Positions 28,690 to 38,118 of a DNA stretch of 64,000 nt are shown piece after piece. Both the position numbers and the translations under genes were made by a program. Location: positions 1-64,000 of the forward strand of contig JALBYF010000005.1 of the NCBI GenBank assembly GCA_023212725.1, given 5' to 3'. The notes under the pieces are model-generated. The model ran no database searches, was not told where the DNA came from, and worked only from the letters and a program-made list of their open reading frames with translations. The stretch is from Tranzscheliella williamsii. Taxonomy: Eukaryota > Basidiomycota > Ustilaginomycetes > Ustilaginales > Ustilaginaceae. How positions within the stretch are numbered: position 1 is the first letter of the stretch; the number at the start of each line of letters is the position of its first letter.

Positions 28690-29337
28690 GGTACCGATCA
28701 AAAGAAAGTGGATCAGAGCAACAACGAAAATCAGGTGTGGGGTCAATGTTGAGAACAAAGAATGTCAGCAAGTTTCACAGAGGCAGAAGACGGCAAAGCC
28801 ACGAGCAAGACGAACCATTTTCGGGAGACGGTTCTTTGTTGCTTCGATCAACTGTCGGGCGAGATGAAGTGTTCTTGTCACTGACGCTGCAAGTTGCTGC
28901 ACGGTAAACTTTGCTGGTGGTGCTACGATGATGTTGAATGCATGTCGGCAGCCAACCAGACTTGAGATCTGGCGTAGAGTGATCGTGACTTGGTCAGGCG
29001 TCGGAAGTCGGCCAATCTCTCCACACAGAGGCGGATCTCGGATCTGTGGTTTGGCAAACCACATCGCCGATCGGTGAATGTTATCATCAGGACACATCAT
29101 GTGACCTCGGCCGAGATTTAGCTGGCTAAGCTAAATTCCAAGAAGCAGCGCAAAGGCAAGCGCAGCTGGCCAGGCTTAAGGCAGAAGCGATTTCGAATCG
29201 AGTTTGGAATCAAAGCTAGCTGGCTTGCAGGCTAACAGCCAAGTGCGAATTCGAGCTTGGACGATACCGGAAGTGAAGCCCGTTGTCATCGTTCTCTCCA
29301 CCCTCACCATCCCCACCTCGTCAAGGCATATATCAAA
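28690..29337. promoter_or_regulatory. Divergent promoter between Tra2-like gene and eL18
   Basis: 648 bp between two start codons. It contains the palindrome CTCGGCCGAG at 29106-29115 (also present in the eS12/uS17 promoter) and, 15 bp further, a TTAGCTGGCTAAGCTAA element that can form an inverted repeat. Confidence 0.5.
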
Positions 29338-30793
29338 ATGGTAAGTGCATGCCGCCATAGCAGCCTGCGCCGACAGCATCCAGCAGCACCGCTCGACAAG
29401 TTCAGCACCACAGCGACAGCAACCGACGCAGCCGGCACTCCATAAGCACAACCTTCCATCAGATCTGACGGAGACGCTTGACCAAGAAACCGTAAAAGCA
29501 TCGCGACATCCTACTTGCTCTGACGGCGCACTACCACAGCGTCAGATACGCAGGTGGACTCGTGACGAGAACCGTAACCGCCGCAACAGTCTCAGCTAAG
29601 GTCGGGTTATGGCTACATCACCGCTAGGCCGGACAACATTTGGAGACAGTGCAGGAGGATGGACAAACAGCGCATAACGTGTACGTTGCGACCCAGTGGG
29701 ATGGCTAGCTAGTATCGTCGTGCGCCAGGACGATCTTCCTCGACCTTGTCTACACACTTTGCCGCCGTACACAGCAGCCTGCCACTTTAACCAAAGGCAT
29801 CATCATTGTTGCCAGTCAGGAAGCCACACCTGCCCTACTGGATGGGAATGCTGTTGTCTGCTACTGCTGGATGCTAGTCGTTATGCTGCTTTGCACCTGT
29901 ACCATGTCCCGGCCATGTTTTGCTGACTTGCACCAACATACCGTCTCGTTCTCACAAATATTCATAGGGTATCGACATTGCGAAGAAGCACGTTAAGAAC
30001 GGTCAGCGTACCGCCCCCAAGAGCCAGGACCCCTACCTGCTGCTCCTCGTCAAGGTAAGTAGCCGCAACCTTCAATTCAACAGCAGGGCCGCAGCAGTTC
30101 AATACAGCGTCCGAACATGACGGTTAAGAGGATACGAGACCAAGGCTATGCACGCCCTGTTCAAACGACCTTTTAATGCTGGGAAGTGGAAATAGTGGGA
30201 AGCAAGGGTGATGACGGTGGATCTACTGCGGACCTGCAACAGAGCGGATGTCGGGGGTGACCATCATGCTGATTCTATAACAATTTTTCCGTTCGTTCCG
30301 CTAGCTCTACCGATTCTTGGCACGACGAACCGACAGCCGATTCAACAAGGCTGTCCTCCGACGACTTTATATGTCCAAGGTCAACCAGCCCCCGGTTTCG
30401 GTCTCGCGAGTCATCTACCTGACCAAGAACCAGGGCGGTGTTGCCGCCTCGGCCTCCGAGACCCCCAAGACCGTTGTTGTCGTTGGCGCCATCACTGACG
30501 ACAACCGAGTGCTTGAGCTCCCCAAGCTCTCGATTGCTGCGTTGCGATTCACCAACACTGCCCGAGCCCGCGTTGAGGCTGCCGGCGGTGAGTGCATCAC
30601 CCTCGACCAGCTTGCCACCCGAGCCCCTACCGGCTCCAACACCGTTCTCATCCGTGGCCCCAAGAATGCCCGAGAGTCTGTCAAGCACTTTGGTTTCGGC
30701 CCCCACAAGAACAAGAAGCCCTACATCCGAGCCAAGGGCCGAAAGTTCGAGAAGGCCCGTGGTCGACGTGCTTCCCGAGGCTTCAAGGTCTAA
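29338..30793 (+). CDS. RPL18: 60S ribosomal protein eL18, three exons
   Basis: Exons are 29338-29340 (only the ATG), 29968-30054 and 30305-30793, giving 192 aa. The first intron is 627 nt (GTAAGTGC...TTCATAG) and the second 250 nt (GTAAGTAG...CCGCTAG). Spliced, the N-terminus reads [21 protein letters not shown] and then DPYLLLLVK joined to [21 protein letters not shown], the classic eL18 sequence. The C-terminal basic block ([22 protein letters not shown]) is intact. eL18 is a structural protein of the large ribosomal subunit. The start codon as a lone exon with a long first intron is a common ribosomal-protein gene design. Confidence 0.95.
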
Positions 30794-31465
30794 GTTGGGT
30801 TCGCCGCCCGATCCCATCTCCGACCTTGTTTCCTTGCGCATCGCCAGCCTCCTTTTTTCCTTATCGATCCTTTTCTTTCCTGGTCCGGCTTGCTGCTGCG
30901 CTCATGTCGAGAATCGGGGGCTCTCCTCTTATCAAGTGTGGTGGCGGATGTAGGCGTACCGGACAAGGGTGCAGCTGAGACTATGGTGGTGTCCAGCCGT
31001 TTTTGCAAGCGCGCACAATCTCCTTGGGAGGAGGTCCCAGCTGCTCGCCTTGACCTCTACGCCCACACACCCTCCATCGCAGAGAGGCTCTGCGCTTCTA
31101 TTGCCTCGATTGTGATCCTCAGACCCCACCAAAATCGAGAGCTTCGTCTTGCCGTCTCGCGCTCTCTCGACGCATCCCACATCTATCTGTACTTTTCCAC
31201 CCCCTCATTACCATCCAAGTCCACCCATGTGGTCGCCCAGCGGCGCACTCCTCCCAAGAATGGCGTCCTGTCACACTATCACCCCATCGCTGCGTGCATG
31301 ACTCTGTCCACGTACACTCAAAATTCAAACACTATGGTTCCTGTACCGTGCTGTCGCGGCGTTCTCTGCCAGGCCGTGCTTAGATCGAGTTGGCAAGAGC
31401 GACGGATTTGTGGTCGTGCAGTGCGGCTCGCTGTGCAGAGTGTAGATGGCAGGGGGAGGGCGGGG
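30794..31465. other. Convergent intergenic region
   Basis: 3' flanks of eL18 and Isy1. One 224-codon frame spans it but has no domain and overlaps the Isy1 3' end antisense. Nothing else is seen. Confidence 0.4.
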
Positions 31466-32392
31466 CTAGGTGGGGCCGATGTATTCCTGGCGGAGCTGGC
31501 GCTTTTTGGCCTGGAGGATCATGTGCTCGAGGGCGGCGCGGGTGGGGGGTGGCGGGGGGTGTAGGTCGTCGGGGTCGAAGATGGAGTAGGCGGGCGCGGG
31601 TGTGGATGTGGGTGGGGTGAGGGGCTGGCCTGTAGGGCCCTTCTGGCGCTTGGGGGCGGAAGGGGTTTCGGGGCGGGGGGGGGCGTCGGTGTGTGTCGGT
31701 GCCAGCGTGGCGGCGAGGAGCTGCATTGATTGGGTGAGGGGCTGCGGGGGTGGGCGGGGGATGGGGGGCGGGGAGGGGATGTGGGCGCCGAGGGCGGCGG
31801 CGGTGTCCGTGTAGGCGCGCGCCCATTCGCGCTGCTCGTCGCGCGCCTCGGCGGCGAGGAGAATGCCGTCGTCCTCGTCCTGGTCGCCGTAGTAGGCGGG
31901 GGGGAGGTCGCGGAAGCGGCGGTATTTTTCAGCGCGCCAGCTGGCCTGCTCCGCGGTCTTGTCTGGGGCGGCAAACAGCTCGCGCACGCCGGGGAGGTCC
32001 TTGGCGCGGCCAAAGTACTTGTAGCCGCGCGCGCCGGCGGGCTCGCGGCCGGCGTCGTCCAGCATCCGCACGCCGGCGCGCGCATAGTTGGCACCGCCCA
32101 GCGCAACAATCTGCCGCTCCCAGTGCACCTTCTCCCGCAGCAGCCGGTTGATCTCGTCATTCAGATCGCGCACCTCGTACTCGCCCAGCCCGAAGTCCTG
32201 GATCTTGCTCACCTTGCGCGAGATCTCCCGCAGCACCTCCCCCCGCCACCGCTCGCACTCCTTCAGCGACCCCACCGACGACGCAAGCCGCGGTCGCCGC
32301 GCCCCCTTCACCCCCCCCAGCCCCAGCGACGTCGCCTGCGCCTCCCGGAACCGGTACAGCATCGACTGCGCCTTCTCCTGATTTCGCGCCAT
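31466..32392 (-). CDS. ISY1: Pre-mRNA splicing factor Isy1 (Prp19/NTC complex)
   Basis: The 308-aa protein begins MARNQEKAQSMLYRFREAQA, the hallmark N-terminus of Isy1, and continues with KECERWRGEVLREISRKVSK, IQDFGLGEYEVRDLNDEINR and WERQIVALGGANYAR, all family blocks within the first 110 residues. YKYFGRAKDLPGVRELF follows. The C-terminal 120 residues are Pro-rich and disordered, ending in a short helix (RAALEHMILQAKKRQLRQEY). Isy1 is a spliceosome component near the catalytic centre that affects fidelity and leaves after the first step. The gene has no visible intron itself. Confidence 0.93.
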   Translation of the reverse strand: MARNQEKAQSMLYRFREAQATSLGLGGVKGARRPRLASSVGSLKECERWRGEVLREISRKVSKIQDFGLGEYEVRDLNDEINRLLREKVHWERQIVALGGANYARAGVRMLDDAGREPAGARGYKYFGRAKDLPGVRELFAAPDKTAEQASWRAEKYRRFRDLPPAYYGDQDEDDGILLAAEARDEQREWARAYTDTAAALGAHIPSPPPIPRPPPQPLTQSMQLLAATLAPTHTDAPPRPETPSAPKRQKGPTGQPLTPPTSTPAPAYSIFDPDDLHPPPPPTRAALEHMILQAKKRQLRQEYIGPT

Positions 32393-32978
32393 ATTGCCCG
32401 CCTACTCTCCTAGATGGTGCTCGTGTGGAAGACCTCCGGGCCACGCTCGAATCCTGTTGTACGCCGCTCCACGGGTCGCACTTGCTCGCAGATCCTTCGC
32501 CGTAGATAGGTGGTGCACGAAGCGGAAGCCAAGAGAGTGGTGATGTAGACTTGGTCGAGGTTTCCTAGACAATTGCTCAGCCCAAGGCACTTCTTCACCA
32601 CTCCACTCCCGTCTTCCGAATCACAATCACTCAACGCTGAGCACACCTTCAGCGCGAATTTGCATTTACAATCTTATTTTCGGCACTCTTTTTCCATCCA
32701 TACTCACATTACTATGCAGATGTAGAGTTGAGTGGCGGGGCGTTAGGTAAGCCACACCATCTACCCCGCGATGATTACCGGAATGGAGAGAAAACACGAG
32801 TTGTCTGTGCAGGTGGAGGCTACTAAAACTACAGGCTTGGGGGATCGCGTAGACGGTGGAGTTCCGTGGGAGCTGACGTCGACGCACAACAAGTCAAGGA
32901 GCAGGGTGACAGAGTGGTATCTTGGTGACGGGACTGGGCCAGGAGAAGGTGTAGAGGGGCAAGGATGGGAGAGGCTGG
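32393..32978. other. Spacer between Isy1 and Vid27, both on the minus strand
   Basis: Holds the Isy1 promoter and the Vid27 3' flank. No gene recognised. Confidence 0.4.
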
Positions 32979-35297
32979 CTAGGACTTACGACCGAAGCCG
33001 GCCGGTGCCAGCGACTTGCGTGTCGGCTTGAGGAGCTGGCTGCGTTTGGCCATCTGCACATCGTGCTCGAACGCGACAACGATAGCCTGATCCGACCCAT
33101 AGGTGTGTTCGTCCGAGATCACCTCGCCGCCGTACCGCTTGAGCACGTAGGATCCAAAGTTGCCCTTCTTGACGTCCTTGAAGGACCAGCTGACAACGTA
33201 GGGGCCCGTGCTCGTCACGATGGACGTCTCTGAGTCCGAGCCGGTGTTGAAGCGTGCCGGGGTGAAGCTGATCGATGAGCCCATGTAGGCTACGTGCGAC
33301 GGCTTCAGCGTCAGACGTTTGGGCTGCGGCTTGGCATCCACGGGGAACGAACGATCAAAGCCAAGCTGGCCTTCGTATCGGCCCGAACCGATCAGTGTGT
33401 CGATCAGCAACAAGTAGGTCTTGCACGTGGCGATAATGTAGCGACCGTCGGTGGAGACATCGATACCCAAGATGGGGTCGCCGAGCGCAGGCAGCGCCGT
33501 CTTTGCATTCTTGCCGATTTGGTCAAAGAGCCGGATGTCACCTTTGTTGGATGCCACTGCCAGTCTTCCTTTGGCGTCGGTAGCAGCAACGGAGAAGTCA
33601 TTCTTGGCAGCATACTGCTTGAACTGCGCATCCACAAGCTTGTTGCCAGCCAGCCTCGGGTCGATCCGGTAGATGCCGTTGTGGCTGTGTCCGATCATGG
33701 TCTTTTCGGCTGTCATCTGGGCATACTTGTTATCTGGCACCACGTTGTTGACTTGGACGTCGTCGTGGACCTTCCACTCCTCCACAATCTTACCGTACTC
33801 AAGATCCATGTTGAAGACGGCGTGTTGATTGGACGGGTCCATCATTACCATTTGGGCGTCCTGATTGTGCAGCATCATCTTGAGCGGCTTAAAGCCTTTC
33901 CCGCTCGGTGTCGCTACATTGTTGATGGCAGTGTCAAACTCCAGCTTGTTATCTTCCGTATGTCTAAAGACACCAATCTTGTCACCTCTTGCCACGAAAG
34001 ATCGATCGAACTTGTATCCCACAGCAAGCAGCGAGTTGACATCCGGCTTGCCAGGGATGAGAGCCGTCGACGAGTCCGCTTCCGGCCACGCTGATTCCTC
34101 AGCAGCGGAGCCCAGCAAACCAGTGGCCACTTCCTCTTCTTCGTCGGAGTCTTCTGCCTCCCGAGCGGTACGTACAGATTCGTCACCGCCCTCGCTTTCG
34201 CTGATTTCGTCAACATCCATGGGTTCCCCCTGTTGATACGCTGTCTCCATATACTCTCTGTCTCCGGCCTTGGCCTTGCCCCATGGCTCTTCGTTCTGTG
34301 TCTCGTACATGACTCTGCTGAAGCCTTTTTGGAAACTGGCATACTCCTCCTTGTCGCTAAAGCGGAGGAGCCAAGAGAAACATTGGCGGTCCTCAGTAAA
34401 GTAGTTCCAAACCGCCGAGGTGTGCTCGGGGGCAAAGTTCATGTTCATGTCTGCTTCCACCTTTTGGGAAAGCCAGATCTTCTCAGAGCCTCTGATGGTA
34501 AGCCAGAATAGAAAGCGGCCAGCTTCGATGACAGTGACGTTGACCTTGGGCTCTTGCTTCAAGAAGAAGCCGGAGACGGTGTCGTAGAGATGCAGATCTG
34601 CAGTCGCAGTGAAAACGCTGTTGGCCTCATCCATCTCCGGTCCGCTTGTGTCTGCTGCCGGCGCAACCGTAGGCGTGGATGGGGCAGCAGGTGCAGCAGC
34701 GACAGTGGAGGTGGCTGTCCCCACTCGAGCGTCTTGAAGCTTTTGGTCGAGAGCTTTTTTCTGCTCTTGTTTCACCTGCTGGCCAAGCTGATCGTGATAG
34801 CGTAGATTTTCTAGGTCCTCCTCGGTTGCGCGTTCGTGGCTGACTCGGAAAGCATGCTCGTAGACGCACTGCATATAGGTGATCTCAAAGATGGTGATGG
34901 TGACTTCGTTGACCTGTTTGCTGTCGATAACAAACTCGAGCATATCGTCTTCGTCTCCGTCAAAGTCTCTCCATGCCAGCGTGCGTTCGTTGCCACGCTT
35001 CGAAAGGCGAAGCTCGAGGGACTGATCGATGAGAAAGGCGCGCTCGTCTTCGAGGTCCTCCTCCGGGTCGACAAGTTCGGCTTGCGAATCCTGGAAAGCC
35101 TTGGTGACCACGAGCTGATAGTGAAACTCGGTGGTTGTTCTGCGGATCGCTAGTACAGCATCCTCGTAGATGCACTCACGTGAGCCTTGGGGACCACTGG
35201 GGCGGACGAGGTAAAGCGAGCCGGAGGGGATTTGGATGAGTTCCTGGTTGTTGGCATCTCCCCAGATCTTGCCGAAAAGGCTCTTGAGCATGAACAT
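32979..35297 (-). CDS. VID27: Vid27-like protein (vacuolar import and degradation 27 family)
   Basis: The 772-aa protein starts MFMLKSLFGKIWG; the ATG two codons later is an equal candidate. The order is an N-terminal PH-like region (SGSLYLVRPSG...), a Glu/Lys coiled-coil and Ala/Pro linker near 170-220, a second PH-like region (ADLHLYDTVSGFFLKQEPKV), an acidic segment near 400 and a C-terminal beta-propeller-like region from about 425 (VGYKFDRSFVARGDKIGVF, MMLHNQDAQMVMMDPSNQ, THEKTMIGHSHNG-type TAEKTMIGHSHNGIYRIDPR). This is the Vid27 architecture; the molecular role is poorly defined, originally tied to fructose-bisphosphatase turnover. The last codons contain GTAAGT just before TAG, so a short extra 3' exon cannot be excluded. 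Confidence 0.88.
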   Translation of the reverse strand: MFMLKSLFGKIWGDANNQELIQIPSGSLYLVRPSGPQGSRECIYEDAVLAIRRTTTEFHYQLVVTKAFQDSQAELVDPEEDLEDERAFLIDQSLELRLSKRGNERTLAWRDFDGDEDDMLEFVIDSKQVNEVTITIFEITYMQCVYEHAFRVSHERATEEDLENLRYHDQLGQQVKQEQKKALDQKLQDARVGTATSTVAAAPAAPSTPTVAPAADTSGPEMDEANSVFTATADLHLYDTVSGFFLKQEPKVNVTVIEAGRFLFWLTIRGSEKIWLSQKVEADMNMNFAPEHTSAVWNYFTEDRQCFSWLLRFSDKEEYASFQKGFSRVMYETQNEEPWGKAKAGDREYMETAYQQGEPMDVDEISESEGGDESVRTAREAEDSDEEEEVATGLLGSAAEESAWPEADSSTALIPGKPDVNSLLAVGYKFDRSFVARGDKIGVFRHTEDNKLEFDTAINNVATPSGKGFKPLKMMLHNQDAQMVMMDPSNQHAVFNMDLEYGKIVEEWKVHDDVQVNNVVPDNKYAQMTAEKTMIGHSHNGIYRIDPRLAGNKLVDAQFKQYAAKNDFSVAATDAKGRLAVASNKGDIRLFDQIGKNAKTALPALGDPILGIDVSTDGRYIIATCKTYLLLIDTLIGSGRYEGQLGFDRSFPVDAKPQPKRLTLKPSHVAYMGSSISFTPARFNTGSDSETSIVTSTGPYVVSWSFKDVKKGNFGSYVLKRYGGEVISDEHTYGSDQAIVVAFEHDVQMAKRSQLLKPTRKSLAPAGFGRKS

Positions 35298-35930
35298 ATT
35301 GGCACCCGACTGAACCGTAATACAAGCGTAGAGGGCCAGCGAGGGTCCAAAACGGAAGAGCGGTAGTCAAGCGCCCCTGGCCTCCCTGAAGTAGAGATAG
35401 AGGGATAGGGTATGATGGTGATCAAGAGCCAAGGTGGCGACGAGGGCGCTCCACCTGAATTTGGCCATTGATCAACTTTGTGGGTTCTAAGTGTCGACTC
35501 AGCCTTTTTGGTATCCATTCGGAAATCAAAGAGACACCCAGAGCGGCACTCACAACCGGCAAACTGCACATTCAAAATTTCATCGCGCTGACTGAGGCAA
35601 TTGTGGGGGTGCTCGAAACCTAACAACAAGTAGCACCGACGTTACCAGGGTTGGCACCAACGCGCTTGTTATCACGTGTAGTTGGGAGGCCACTCAAGGA
35701 CCGAAGCACAACAGATTGTGATTGTTTCGGTCTAACATGCATGTCTATCGCTCCGGACGAGAAAAGCACGACGAGAAGAAAAATCTTGCTGACGGGATTT
35801 ACATTGGGGGACTTGGCTCTGGGCTTGGCTGCTGCGAAGCGTGATGGACCAGGCCTGCTCAGTTGCGGTGGCCGGTGGCCAGCATAGGATCTGTTTCTCA
35901 ACTTCAACGTTCCATCACATATCCATCACG
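35298..35930. other. Divergent promoter between Vid27 and eIF3d
   Basis: About 630 bp between two start codons; no gene seen. Sequence near 35900-35930 is the CT/AC-rich leader of eIF3d. Confidence 0.4.
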
Positions 35931-37706
35931 ATGGCGAGCTTTCAACTTCCCAAGCTTCAGCCGGACAACGACCTGTGGGGCCCTGCCTCCGGGTCCAACG
36001 CGCTGCCCTCGGAGCTCAAGGACATTCCCTTTTCTCCCTATGCCAAGGCGGACAAGGTGGGGCGCATTGCGGATTGGAACAACGCTACCGGTGGTGCCTC
36101 TGCCGATACCGGTGGACGTGGCGGTCGACAGGGACGCGGCCGAGATGTTCAGCAGAACTTTGGTACTGCTGGTGCCGCCTCTGCCTTTGCCTATCTGCAC
36201 GGCGATGACGAGGCCTCGTTCAGCGTTGTGGACAACTCTCGAACTGCGGCTTCCCGGCGCGGGGGGCTGGGCCAGATGATGCGCGGTGGGCGTGGTGGCG
36301 GGCGCGGCGGCGGATTCGGTGGTCAGGCGGGTGGACGCGGTGGCTCGCGCTTCGGTGCGGGCGCCAATGCCGGTGGTCGCGGTGGCGGACGCGGCGGTGG
36401 ACGTGGCGGGTTTGTCAACCGTGGCGGCGGACGAGGCGGCGGCCGCTTCGGCTGGAAAGATTGGGACAAGCCTCAGCGCATCCGCGAGGCCTCGGTCACC
36501 GTCGGAGCCGACTGGGAGCAGGTCGAGGAGATCGACTTTGTCCGTCTGGGCAAGCTGCGACTCGAGGTCGCCGAGGCGGAGGATCTCTCCTCGTACGGCA
36601 CGCTCTACGCCTACGACCGAGCATACGATCGCCTCACGGTCAAGACAGCCCAGAACCTCTCCACCTTCGACAGGATCCGATACAACCCCACCACCTCCGA
36701 CGACCCCATCATTCAGGACATCTCGTCGAAGCAGGACGCCAAGATCTTTATGACCGATTCCATCCTGGCGCTCCTCATGTGCGCCACCCGCTCCGTCTAC
36801 TCTTGGGACATTATCATCACCAAGACCGAAGACGGCAAGGTGTTTTTCGACAAGCGTGATGGCGGTCCTTTCGACTATCTGACCGTCAACGAGAACTCTG
36901 TTGACCCGCCTCAGGAAGCTGCCGAAGGCAAGGAGAACGAGGCGGCCTCCAAGGCCAACGCGCTCAACACGCCGTCTGCGCTCAGCCTGGAAGCCACCTA
37001 CGTCAACCAGAACTTTGCCTTCCAGGTCGTCGACGAGAAGAAGGCGCACCAGCTCGAGCACCCGAACCCCTTTTACTCGTCCGACGAGACCGATCCGCTG
37101 GCGTCGTGCGGATACAAGTACCGCAAGTTCAATTTGTCATCCGAGGAGGCGGACCCGGTGGAGCTGGTTGTGCGAACCGAGGTGGATGCCTATCTGCCGG
37201 GGGCGACGGCCAAGGCGGAGAGGCAGCTGATTACGATCAAGTCGCTCAACGAGTTTGACTCGCGCGCGCAGGGGGCGGGCGGTGCGCCCGACTGGCGCGC
37301 CAAGCTGGATGCGCAGCGCGGCGCGGTGGTGGCGACCGAGATGAAGAACAACTCGTTCAAGCTCTCGCGCTTCGCCGTCCAGTCGCTGCTCGCCGGCGCC
37401 GACAGCATGAAGCTGGGCTACATCTCGCGTGCCAACCCCAAGGATGCCTCGCGCCACGTCATCCTCGGCACCTCCTGGCTCAAACCCCGCGAACTCGCCG
37501 CACAGATGGCCGTCAACCTCTCCAACGGCTGGGGCATCGTACGCACCATCGCCGACCTCGCCCGCTCCGCATCCCCCGGCAAATACGTCCTCCTCAAAGA
37601 CCCCAACAAGCAGACCGTCCGCTTCTACCGCGTCCCCGCCTCCTTCGGCGAGGACATCGACCCCACCCTCGAGCAGGACGACGACATTACCAACACCGTC
37701 ATCTAA
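35931..37706 (+). CDS. TIF34D: Eukaryotic translation initiation factor 3 subunit D
   Basis: The 591-aa protein starts MASFQLPKLQPDNDLWGP in a CACGATGG context. eIF3d is an eIF3 subunit at the mRNA entry side and in animals can bind the 5' cap. Recognisable blocks are FSPYAKADKVGRIADW at the N-terminus, REASVTVGADWEQVEEIDF after the insert, then TRSVYSWDIIITK, KVFFDKRDGGPFDYLTVNE, LSLEATYVNQNF, DWRAKLDAQRGAVVATEMKNNSFKLSR, SRHVILGTSWLKPRELA and YVLLKDPNKQTVRFYRVP. A strongly RGG-rich segment (about residues 85-185) takes the place of the basic RNA-binding stretch of animal eIF3d. The C-terminus is short and acidic. The gene symbol follows no universal convention; moe1 is the fission-yeast name. 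Confidence 0.92.
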   Translation: MASFQLPKLQPDNDLWGPASGSNALPSELKDIPFSPYAKADKVGRIADWNNATGGASADTGGRGGRQGRGRDVQQNFGTAGAASAFAYLHGDDEASFSVVDNSRTAASRRGGLGQMMRGGRGGGRGGGFGGQAGGRGGSRFGAGANAGGRGGGRGGGRGGFVNRGGGRGGGRFGWKDWDKPQRIREASVTVGADWEQVEEIDFVRLGKLRLEVAEAEDLSSYGTLYAYDRAYDRLTVKTAQNLSTFDRIRYNPTTSDDPIIQDISSKQDAKIFMTDSILALLMCATRSVYSWDIIITKTEDGKVFFDKRDGGPFDYLTVNENSVDPPQEAAEGKENEAASKANALNTPSALSLEATYVNQNFAFQVVDEKKAHQLEHPNPFYSSDETDPLASCGYKYRKFNLSSEEADPVELVVRTEVDAYLPGATAKAERQLITIKSLNEFDSRAQGAGGAPDWRAKLDAQRGAVVATEMKNNSFKLSRFAVQSLLAGADSMKLGYISRANPKDASRHVILGTSWLKPRELAAQMAVNLSNGWGIVRTIADLARSASPGKYVLLKDPNKQTVRFYRVPASFGEDIDPTLEQDDDITNTVI

Positions 37707-38118
37707 GCCGATCCTCCCCCGCCCTCCCTTCTCCTTGACCCGCTCGGCGCCCGATCCCATGTGCAATGCATAGCCGTTAAACACCAACAGCCACACCGCC
37801 CGGGAGCTGTCTCCGTGCCGCTTGCTGCCTTTTCGCCTGTATTGCCACCCAGACATTGGACGGTGCGCCCTACTGTGTTGTGATGCTGAATTGCGGATGA
37901 TGCATGCAGGAGCCGGTGGCAAGGAGAGGAAACATGCAACGGAGAACAAGGAATGCGTGGCCAAAACAAGACATGTATATGCGGTGCCACAGAGGTGAGC
38001 CAATGATCTGTGTTTTGCGAATTGTGTAGGAGTGACTGCGAAGCCAAGAGCAGCGTGATAATCGGGCGGGGTCTCAGGGCCGTACAGCTGGACGGCGGAA
38101 AAGCGTGATTGGATCCTA
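37707..38118. other. Convergent intergenic region
   Basis: 3' flanks of eIF3d and Cdc7. Nothing recognised. Confidence 0.4.

Noticed and set aside
30055..30304. Possible box C/D snoRNA in eL18 intron 2 (GTGATGA near 30208 and CTGA near 30268)
   Set aside because: The flanking bases do not form a terminal stem and the CTGAT is well placed as the intron branch site, so the match is probably chance.
35904..37061. 385-codon minus-strand frame
   Set aside because: Antisense to eIF3d; no domain.
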